Shown piece after piece: positions 6,966 to 12,330 of a stretch of 13,771 nt of DNA. Made by a program: the position numbers and the translations under genes. Position 1 is the first letter of the stretch; every line of letters begins with the position of its first letter. Origin of the DNA: 39-52-133 sp036523795 (lineage in GTDB: Bacteria; Pseudomonadota; Gammaproteobacteria; Burkholderiales; Gallionellaceae); NCBI GenBank assembly GCA_036523795.1, contig DATDDN010000172.1, forward strand, positions 1 through 13,771, given 5' to 3'. The notes beneath the pieces were generated by a model, which had not been told where the DNA came from, ran no database searches, and worked only from the letters and a program-made list of their open reading frames with translations.

Positions 6966-7445
6966 TTATGAAACGATTTCCACCGTGGTGCCCACCGGCA
7001 CCAGGTCAAACAGCTCCACCATGTCGGCATTGGCCATGTTGATGCAGCCATGCGACGCGGGCACTCCGAGCGGTCGGCTGTCCGGGGTGCCATGGATGTA
7101 GATGTAACGACGCATGGTATCGCAACTTCCCAGCCGGTTGTAGCCCGGTTCGCAACCGGACAACCAGAGGATGCGCGTGAGTATCCAGTCGCGCCCGGGC
7201 TGCCGGGCGCCCAGGGTCGGTGTGTAGACCTCGCCTGTCGGGCGGCGCCGCACAAATACGGTGTTGATCGGCTGGCCGTCGCCGATCTTGGCGCGGATCA
7301 CATGGCGCCCGCGCGGCGTGCAGTTGCTTCCGCTCTCCTCGCCCACGCCGTTCTTGCCGGTGGACACCGCATAGCGTTTGAGCTGCCTGCCGGCGTCATC
7401 AAACAGGGTCAGGGTTTGCGTTGGGATGTGGACGGTGATCTTCAT
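6966..7445 (-). CDS. L,D-transpeptidase (YkuD domain), no signal peptide
   Basis: This 159-residue protein is almost wholly a YkuD domain. It has an N-terminal strand pair (MKITVHIPTQTLTLFDD, then YAVSTGKNGVGE), TPRGRHVIRAKIG (about 43-55), and the catalytic block IHGTPDSRPLGVPASHGCINM (117-137), with His118 and the nucleophile Cys134 in SHGC. YkuD enzymes form 3-3 cross-links in peptidoglycan or attach proteins to it, normally outside the inner membrane. No signal peptide is visible at the chosen start, nor in the 22 extra residues if GTG/ATG 7511 were used. ATG 7445 is preferred: AGGA lies 6 bases upstream, and it gives a 4-base ATGA overlap with the tadA stop, so translation is probably coupled. 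How the enzyme reaches peptidoglycan is unclear. Confidence 0.9.
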   Translation of the reverse strand: MKITVHIPTQTLTLFDDAGRQLKRYAVSTGKNGVGEESGSNCTPRGRHVIRAKIGDGQPINTVFVRRRPTGEVYTPTLGARQPGRDWILTRILWLSGCEPGYNRLGSCDTMRRYIYIHGTPDSRPLGVPASHGCINMANADMVELFDLVPVGTTVEIVS

Positions 7446-7951
7446 TGCGCTTCCTGCGCCTTTTGCTGCGCGCGCCGCGCAGCGAAGAATTCGCTCAGCA
7501 CCTGGCCGCACTCATCCGCCAGAACGCCGCCTTCAATGCGCGCATGGTGGTTGAGGCGGGACACCTTGCCCTCGCCCCCCATCTGCGCCGCGGGCAGATC
7601 GGTAAACAGGTTGAGCACGCTGCCGGCCGCGCCGGTCTTGGGGTCGCGCGCACCATATACCACGCGCGCGATGCGCGCATGAAACATGGCGCCGACACAC
7701 ATCAGGCAGGGCTCCAGCGTGACGAACAGCTCGCAGCCCACCAGGCGGTAGTTGCGTGCGTTGCCCGCCGCATCGCGCATGGCCTGGATTTCGGCGTGGG
7801 CAGAAGGGTCGTGCAGGGAGATGGGCGCGTTGTAGCCGCGCCCGATGATTTCGCCATCGCGCACCACCACCGCACCCACCGGCACCTCGCCGGCTTGCGC
7901 AGCCAGCCTGGCCAGTGCCAGCGCTTCACGCATATAATCGGCATCAGTCAT
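7442..7951 (-). CDS. tadA: tRNA-specific adenosine deaminase TadA
   Basis: This cytosolic zinc enzyme converts adenosine 34 to inosine in the anticodon of tRNA-Arg(ACG), so that one tRNA reads CGU, CGC and CGA. The 169-residue protein shows the cytidine/deoxycytidylate deaminase-fold active site: HAEIQAM (His52 ligand, Glu54 proton shuttle) and TLEPCLMCVGAM (Cys82 and Cys85 ligands). It also has the TadA-specific ARIARVVYGARDPKTGAAGS and GGVLADECGQVLSEFF segments, close to the E. coli protein as I recall it. The start at ATG 7951 gives normal length; only a weak Shine-Dalgarno sequence is visible. Its stop overlaps the transpeptidase start (ATGA), forming a two-gene unit transcribed from the 7952-8059 gap. 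Confidence 0.95.
   Translation of the reverse strand: MTDADYMREALALARLAAQAGEVPVGAVVVRDGEIIGRGYNAPISLHDPSAHAEIQAMRDAAGNARNYRLVGCELFVTLEPCLMCVGAMFHARIARVVYGARDPKTGAAGSVLNLFTDLPAAQMGGEGKVSRLNHHARIEGGVLADECGQVLSEFFAARRAQQKAQEAQ
7452..7455 (-). promoter_or_regulatory. Ribosome binding site of the transpeptidase inside tadA
   Basis: Minus-strand AGGA inside the last codons of tadA lies 6 bases before ATG 7445. With the ATGA overlap it supports coupled translation and decides against the upstream start at 7511. Confidence 0.6.
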
Positions 7952-8059
7952 TTGTTACCAAACAGAACAGTCATCCCGCCTCCAAGGCCGGCAACCGTAG
8001 CACAACTGACCCCATTTGACGAGGCTGCAGGCCATATGCGAATTCGACCAGGACACACC
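7952..8059. other. Divergent gap between tadA and the 8060 gene
   Basis: These 108 bases should hold the promoters for tadA on the minus strand and the small exported protein gene on the plus strand. By eye I see no pair of well-spaced -35/-10 boxes on either strand. Confidence 0.4.
8050..8053 (+). promoter_or_regulatory. Ribosome binding site deciding the start at 8060
   Basis: AGGA lies 6 bases before ATG 8060, which begins a proper signal peptide. The other candidate, ATG 8036, has no such site. Confidence 0.55.
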
Positions 8060-8569
8060 ATGCGCATGCCGTTTGCCCTCCTCTGCACCATCGGCCTGCT
8101 GCACAGTGGATTCAGCCATGCCGAAGAAAGCCCCCCAGCCAAGGAGAAGGGAGCCGACTGGCTGATTCCCAGCCTAAGCCTAGGAATCTCCTATCCCCTG
8201 GTTGTCTCCGCCTCCATCGGGGCCATCGTGCCGCTGGGCAGGCCAGCCGCGCATCCTTACTACGACATCATTCCCTCCATACCCGCAGTGCGCATCGATG
8301 AAGAAATTGGCCTGGGCGGCACCACCACCTCGGTTGGCTTGGTCTTGCCGCGTGAAAACGGCATGCTCAGCCTGAAAAAGGCGCGCCTGCGCACCTGGCT
8401 CATGCCCTGGAATATCGAAGCCGGAAAAATTTTTGACGGTACGGTGGTGGAGTTCGCTGTCGCCGGGCACATCCCCGCCAAGCTTGGCCTTGGCCGCTTC
8501 AGCGAAGTTGACCCGCCAGACGGAGCAGCAATCTCGCTCACGTACATCTTCCTGGGTTTAGGCTGGTAA
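8060..8569 (+). CDS. Small exported protein of unknown function
   Basis: This 169-residue protein has a Sec signal peptide (MRMPF, a hydrophobic stretch to about residue 16, cleavage after FSHA at about 21). The mature part has alternating Gly-rich hydrophobic segments (SLSLGISYPLVVSASIGAIVPLG about 38-60; GLGGTTTSVGLVLP; TVVEFAVAGHIPAKLGLG) and ends in TYIFLGLGW. The terminal aromatic residue and beta-like alternation would suit a small outer-membrane beta-barrel, but this is only inference. I do not recognise a family. The frame is open from far upstream across tadA, but that part is antisense shadow. ATG 8060 is chosen because AGGA (8050-8053) lies 6 bases upstream and the signal peptide begins there; ATG 8036 is the alternative. 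Confidence 0.75.
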   Translation: MRMPFALLCTIGLLHSGFSHAEESPPAKEKGADWLIPSLSLGISYPLVVSASIGAIVPLGRPAAHPYYDIIPSIPAVRIDEEIGLGGTTTSVGLVLPRENGMLSLKKARLRTWLMPWNIEAGKIFDGTVVEFAVAGHIPAKLGLGRFSEVDPPDGAAISLTYIFLGLGW

Positions 8570-8800
8570 CTCAGCAGGCCAATATGCAGTTGGCATTGCT
8601 CTTGCGTGCGCTTTGAATTGACTGTGCAAGGTTCGCCAATTTCCCTACCATAGCGAACCGGACGCTTCGGTAGCGTAAAGACTGCTTTATCCCCAGGAAC
8701 TGTCATTCCAGTTAATGAATTGAAACGTCGGCTTTGCTCTTGAAAGCAGACGTAATTTAATTGTTGAGAAAGAGATTTTGCCAATCGGCAAGGGGGCTAT
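8570..8800. other. Intergenic region at the left edge of the A+T-rich gene
   Basis: These 231 bases show no plausible gene. They hold a small GCCAA/TTGGC hairpin (8578-8594) just after the previous stop, an isolated TTGACT (8618-8623) with no -10 box at proper spacing, and the inverted-repeat motif described at 8700-8752. A+T content rises towards the start of the propeller gene. Confidence 0.5.
8700..8752 (+). repeat. Left copy of a degenerate intergenic repeat with imperfect hairpin
   Basis: CTGTCATT (8700-8707) is followed by an inverted repeat: CGTCGGCTTT (8726-8735), a 7-base loop, then AAAGCAGACG (8743-8752), which pairs at 9 of 10 positions. The same order, CTGACATT then GTCGGTTTT/AAAACGGGC, occurs on the other side of the propeller gene at 10483-10543. 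The unpaired base falls at the same place in both stems. Confidence 0.5.
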
Positions 8801-10426
8801 GTGAATCGAGTATCAAGATGCGTTCCAGTTTTGGTGACCGCAATAGCTCTTGCCATGGACGTGATGGCAGCACCAGACAACAATCCTCACAGCACAGTGG
8901 CTACTACCGTTTCTGTACCGCCGGCGTTATTAGACCGGCAGGTAAATGAAAAGGTTATAAGCAAGATAGCCCCAGGTAGGGTTAGCACATTTACTGTAAG
9001 TCCCGATGGTCGGCATGTGGCCTATCAAGCTTATGCGAATGGAAAGCCTGATAGCGTTTCTGATGAGGGGGAGAGTGGGAAAATCATAGTTATTGTAGAT
9101 GGGAAGAAAGGCTCCCATCGCTACGATTCTTCTGATATGAACATGGCCATTCGCAAGTTGATCTTCAGCCCTGATAGTACGAGGTTGGCCTACATAACAG
9201 AGGACCAAATGAATGTATACATCGACGGATTGGACGAAGAATTCTACGGTTACGGAACAAAATCTGCGAATGCAATGATCAGGGATGTTGAATGGCTACG
9301 CTTTAGTCCAGACAGCAAATCTGCCATTTACGTAATATCCGTTAACAATGCAGATGGGCCCGCATATGTCGTGACCGAAGGAAAAAGAGGAAAACCCTAC
9401 CCAAGATTGGCTGGCCCGCCTATCTTTAGCCCTGATAGCAAACATCTTGCTTTTGCAGTCCGCCTCAATCGACCTTACTCCGTTTACATGGTAGTGGATG
9501 ACACAGAAGGCAAGCATTATGTTGAATATGATGATCGTTACACGACCTTCAGCCCTGACAGCAGCATGTTAGCCTACATAGCAGGTTCTGGGATACCTAC
9601 TGGCCGAAAGAGACATATAGAATATTTCGTTGTCGTGAATGGACAGGAGGGTAAGCATTACGTTGGCATAGGAAATTATTTGATGTTCAGCCCAGATAGT
9701 CGACATCTACTTTATCCGGCGAAGATTGCAGAGTACAAGTGGACTGTAGTCATCGATGGGAAGGAAGATGGAGCCCACGACGCATGGGCGATATTTAATC
9801 CGTCGTTTAGTCCGGATGGCAAACACACAGCTTATACAGCATGGACAATACCAGACAAGGGCGACTGGTATGTTGTGATAGATGGTCAAGAGGGTAAAAG
9901 ATACAAGAGATTGTATGATGGCGTTAAATTCAGCAGCGACAGTAATCACTCAGCTTATTCAGCTTGCGATAACAGCTCATGCTTTATGGTTTTAGATGGG
10001 CAAGAGGCAAAGCGGTATGAGTTTATCGGTCAATTCGCCTATAGCCCTGTAAGTGCACAGTTAGCCTATGTAGCGATGTTGGGGCCCAAGAAGTTTGTAG
10101 TATTTGATGGTCGCGAAGGAAAGCTTTACGACGAAATACATAACTTGGTATTCAGCCCTGATGGAAAATACCTTGCATATGCCGCATACGATAAGAAAAC
10201 CAAAAAATGGTTTGTTGTGGTCAATGCGCAGGAAGGAAAGCAATACGACTTTGTCATGGCCAGCGGAGCGTCCGAAAAGGAAGGTCGAGTAGATCAAGCA
10301 GTCGAAACTGGAAGCTTGAAGTTTGACTCACCAAACAAGCTGCATTATCTCGCCGTAAGCAATAAACGAATACTTTTAGTGGAAGAACACTTGGGTGTGC
10401 CTGAACTCAATGGCGAAAACAAGTAG
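8801..10426 (+). CDS. Exported multi-repeat beta-propeller protein (PD40/TolB-like)
   Basis: This 541-residue protein has a signal peptide (hydrophobic core about 8-18, cleavage after VMA near 23). The rest is a tandem repeat of about 40-45 residues. One half is an FSPDS/FSPDG turn followed by xxLAYxA; the other is a strand and turn of the form VVxDGQEGKxY. SPD-type turns lie at about 67, 122, 168, 209, 250, 296, 336, 378 (SSDS), 414 (SPVS, degenerate) and 451, with a last eroded unit near 507. This is the WD40-like PD40/TolB propeller pattern, usually a periplasmic or surface binding scaffold; no catalytic motif is visible and no partner is known. Codons are clearly more A+T-rich than in the neighbours, suggesting acquisition. 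The start is GTG 8801, with AGGGGG at 8791-8796 just upstream; it gives the only sensible signal peptide. Confidence 0.82.
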   Translation: MNRVSRCVPVLVTAIALAMDVMAAPDNNPHSTVATTVSVPPALLDRQVNEKVISKIAPGRVSTFTVSPDGRHVAYQAYANGKPDSVSDEGESGKIIVIVDGKKGSHRYDSSDMNMAIRKLIFSPDSTRLAYITEDQMNVYIDGLDEEFYGYGTKSANAMIRDVEWLRFSPDSKSAIYVISVNNADGPAYVVTEGKRGKPYPRLAGPPIFSPDSKHLAFAVRLNRPYSVYMVVDDTEGKHYVEYDDRYTTFSPDSSMLAYIAGSGIPTGRKRHIEYFVVVNGQEGKHYVGIGNYLMFSPDSRHLLYPAKIAEYKWTVVIDGKEDGAHDAWAIFNPSFSPDGKHTAYTAWTIPDKGDWYVVIDGQEGKRYKRLYDGVKFSSDSNHSAYSACDNSSCFMVLDGQEAKRYEFIGQFAYSPVSAQLAYVAMLGPKKFVVFDGREGKLYDEIHNLVFSPDGKYLAYAAYDKKTKKWFVVVNAQEGKQYDFVMASGASEKEGRVDQAVETGSLKFDSPNKLHYLAVSNKRILLVEEHLGVPELNGENK

Positions 10427-10482
10427 TTCAGATAATCACCGTCACCATATTTCAGCACCTTAAACGAGCTGGTTTCCGCAAA

Positions 10483-10543
10483 CTGACATTTAGCCGACAT
10501 AAGCAGAGCAAGGCTCAAGGTCGGTTTTGGGCACAAAACGGGC
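10483..10543 (+). repeat. Right copy of the degenerate intergenic repeat
   Basis: CTGACATT (10483-10490) is followed 29 bases later by GTCGGTTTT (10520-10528), a 6-base loop and AAAACGGGC (10535-10543). The stem pairs GTTTT/AAAAC, then one mismatch, then three outer pairs including a wobble. Order, orientation and mismatch position match the copy at 8700-8752. Confidence 0.45.
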
Positions 10544-10609
10544 ATCCCACCAATTTCTCCCAGGCAATAACCGCGAACAGTTTCACGGCCACCCAAACGA
10601 TGCGCGGTT

Positions 10610-10637
10610 TTGCCCGTTTGAAAGCAAGGCATATAAT
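10610..10637 (+). promoter_or_regulatory. mnmH promoter candidate with consensus -10 box
   Basis: TATAAT (10632-10637) is a perfect -10 hexamer, preceded at 16 bases by TTGCCC (10610-10615; 4 of 6). Transcription would begin near 10644, downstream of ATG 10600 and upstream of GTG 10672, so it decides the mnmH start. Confidence 0.6.
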
Positions 10638-10671
10638 CGCGCCCTGTCATTCATCGTTCCCCCATCAAGAC

Positions 10672-11754
10672 GTGAGAAATCCAGGAGTCGCCACCATCGA
10701 GCAGTTGCACGAATTCGACGAGATCATCGACGTGCGTACGCCGCTGGAATTTGCCGAGGACCACATCCCCGGCGCCGTCAATTGCCCAGTGCTCAGCAAC
10801 GAGGAGCGTGTGCGCGTCGGCACCTTGCACAAGGAATCGTCGTTCGAGGCCAAGAAGATCGGCGCGGCGCTGATCGCGCGCAACATTGCGCAGCACATCG
10901 AGCAGAACTGGCTCGACAAGCCAAAAAACTGGCACCCGCTGATCTACTGCTGGCGGGGTGGCCAGCGCAGCGGTTCGATGACGCACATCCTGCGCCAGAT
11001 CGGCTTCAACGCGGAACGCCTGGGCGGCGGCTACAAACAGTATCGCCAGCATGTGATGGAGCAGCTCGCCATCCTGCCCGCGCAGCTTTCCTTCCGCGTG
11101 GTGTGCGGCCTCACCGGCAGCGGCAAGAGCCGCCTGCTGCTGGCCCTGCGCGAGGCCGGCGCGCAGGTGCTGGACCTGGAGGAGATCGCCAAGCATCGCG
11201 GCTCGGTGCTGGGCGATATGCCGGATACGCCGCAGCCGGCGCAGAAGGGTTTCGACAGCGAGGTGCTGGCACAACTCAAGGCCTTTGATCCGGCCAAGCC
11301 GATCTATGTGGAATCCGAGAGCAGGAAGATCGGCCTGCTGCGCGTGCCGGAGTCGCTGATCGACAGGATGTGGGCAAGCCCCTGCCTGCGCCTGGAAACG
11401 CCAACCGCGCTGCGCGTGGCGCTGCTGCGCGAGGACTACCTGCACTTCCTGCACGATCCGGCCCTGCTGCGCCAGCAGCTGGCACGGCTGAAGGGCATGT
11501 ACTCCAACGAGCAGCTGGAGCACTGGCATGCGCTGTGCGATGCGCAGCAGTGGGACGAATTCGTCGCCGAAATGCTGGAGCAGCACTATGACCCTGCCTA
11601 CAGCAAGTCCATCTACAGCCATTATCCCAACTACGAACGCTCTCCCCAGCTGCACCTCAAATCACTGGAGCACAACAGCTTTCTGGCGCTGGCCAAGGAA
11701 GCGCTTGCCATGCCCGATGAATTTGTAAACAATGGCAACAAGGCGCCTCTATAA
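10672..11754 (+). CDS. mnmH: tRNA 2-selenouridine synthase MnmH (SelU)
   Basis: This 360-residue cytosolic enzyme replaces sulfur with selenium at 2-thiouridine 34 of certain tRNAs, through a geranylated intermediate, using selenophosphate. The N-terminal rhodanese domain shows IIDVRTPLEFAEDHIPGA (about 18-35) and the catalytic loop YCWRGGQRSG with Cys93. The C-terminal P-loop domain shows GLTGSGKS (146-153), DLEEIAKHRGSVLG and VESESRKIG. Length matches E. coli MnmH (364). The frame opens at ATG 10600, but the promoter at 10610-10637 lies inside that extension, and the residues from GTG 10672 (RNPGVATIEQL) look like the usual N-terminus, so GTG 10672 is preferred despite a weak Shine-Dalgarno sequence. 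The selenophosphate synthetase gene (selD), often adjacent, is not in the window. Confidence 0.92.
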   Translation: MRNPGVATIEQLHEFDEIIDVRTPLEFAEDHIPGAVNCPVLSNEERVRVGTLHKESSFEAKKIGAALIARNIAQHIEQNWLDKPKNWHPLIYCWRGGQRSGSMTHILRQIGFNAERLGGGYKQYRQHVMEQLAILPAQLSFRVVCGLTGSGKSRLLLALREAGAQVLDLEEIAKHRGSVLGDMPDTPQPAQKGFDSEVLAQLKAFDPAKPIYVESESRKIGLLRVPESLIDRMWASPCLRLETPTALRVALLREDYLHFLHDPALLRQQLARLKGMYSNEQLEHWHALCDAQQWDEFVAEMLEQHYDPAYSKSIYSHYPNYERSPQLHLKSLEHNSFLALAKEALAMPDEFVNNGNKAPL

Positions 11755-11859
11755 AACCAGCAATCCTGAGACACCAAGGCGCGAAACCAGTGTTTTCCGC
11801 ACACCATTGCAACGGGATCGGGATTGGCAGAGGCTCCAGCAATGAACAGGAGCCACACG
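11755..11859. other. Gap between mnmH and the peroxiredoxin gene
   Basis: These 105 bases contain no clear hairpin terminator and no well-matched promoter by eye. The next gene could be read through from mnmH or have an unrecognised promoter. Alternative starts TTG 11824 and ATG 11842 of the next gene fall here but are less well supported. Confidence 0.35.
11848..11852 (+). promoter_or_regulatory. Ribosome binding site deciding the peroxiredoxin start
   Basis: AGGAG lies 7 bases before ATG 11860, whereas ATG 11842 and TTG 11824 have no equivalent. The resulting protein starts at the usual family N-terminus. Confidence 0.65.
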
Positions 11860-12321
11860 ATGCTGAATCAGGCACTACCGGATTTCACCTTGCCCGCCAC
11901 GGGCGATGCAACCTTCCAGCTTTCCGCCCTGCGCGGCAAATCCCTGGTGATCTTCTTCTACCCCAAGGACAACACCCCGGGCTGCACCCTGGAAAGCCAG
12001 CAGTTCCGCGACCTCTATCCCCGGTTCCAGAAGGCAGGCTGTGAGGTGGTGGGCATCTCGCGCGACAGCCTCAAGTCACACGAGAATTTCAAGTCACGCT
12101 TCACCCTACCTTTCGCGCTGCTGTCGGACCCTGAAGAAACGGTATGCAACCTTTTCGGCGTGATGAAGCAGAAGAACATGTACGGCAAGCAGGTGCGCGG
12201 CATCGAGCGCAGCACCTTCGTGCTCGACCGCGACGGCAAGCTGCGCCGCGAATGGCGCGGCCTCAAGGCCGACGGCCACGCACAGGAAGTTCTCGATTTC
12301 GTTCTCACTCTAGGCGTTTAA
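11860..12321 (+). CDS. bcp: PrxQ/Bcp-type peroxiredoxin lacking the usual resolving cysteine
   Basis: This 153-residue thiol peroxidase would reduce hydrogen and organic peroxides in the cytosol. The thioredoxin-like fold is clear: LPDFTLPATG (6-15), FFYPKDNTPGCTLE (32-45) with peroxidatic Cys42 and Thr39-Pro40, GISRDSLKSHENF (65-77), and the conserved active-site Arg117 in IERSTFVLD. Most PrxQ/Bcp proteins carry a resolving Cys five residues after the first (CTxExC); here that position is Gln47. The segment SHENFKSRF also has Lys where, as I recall, some plant-pathogen PrxQ proteins keep a resolving Cys. Cys61 and Cys96 remain, so Cys96 or an external thiol may resolve. ATG 11860 is set by AGGAG at 11848-11852. 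The stop overlaps the ribosome binding site of phoH, so the two are co-transcribed. Confidence 0.9.
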   Translation: MLNQALPDFTLPATGDATFQLSALRGKSLVIFFYPKDNTPGCTLESQQFRDLYPRFQKAGCEVVGISRDSLKSHENFKSRFTLPFALLSDPEETVCNLFGVMKQKNMYGKQVRGIERSTFVLDRDGKLRREWRGLKADGHAQEVLDFVLTLGV

Positions 12322-12330
12322 AGGAAGACC

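Larger units (their letters stand above)
10427..10671. other. Intergenic region at the right edge of the A+T-rich gene
   Basis: These 245 bases return to high G+C towards the right end. They hold the right repeat copy (10483-10543) and the mnmH promoter (10610-10637). The open frame from ATG 10600 is treated as non-coding up to 10671. No terminator for the propeller gene is evident. Confidence 0.5.

Noticed and set aside
7445..8059. Extension of the small exported protein upstream across tadA
   Set aside because: The upstream residues are the antisense of tadA. A ribosome binding site and a signal peptide place the real start at 8060.
8578..8594. Possible terminator after the 8060 gene (GCCAA/TTGGC)
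   Set aside because: Only a 5-bp stem with no following T-run; too weak to call as a terminator.
8260..8784. Minus-strand 174-codon frame across the small exported gene and the left repeat
   Set aside because: Its first part is translation of the repeat region and the rest is antisense to the exported protein gene; no ribosome binding site or domain.
10345..10650. Minus-strand 101-codon frame across the end of the propeller gene and the following gap
   Set aside because: It overlaps the coding end of the propeller gene, contains the repeat motif and the mnmH promoter, and has no recognisable domain. It is likely produced by the repeat sequence itself.
10651..11655. Minus-strand open frame of 334 codons opposite mnmH
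   Set aside because: Antisense shadow of a gene with intact rhodanese and P-loop motifs; composition is not protein-like.
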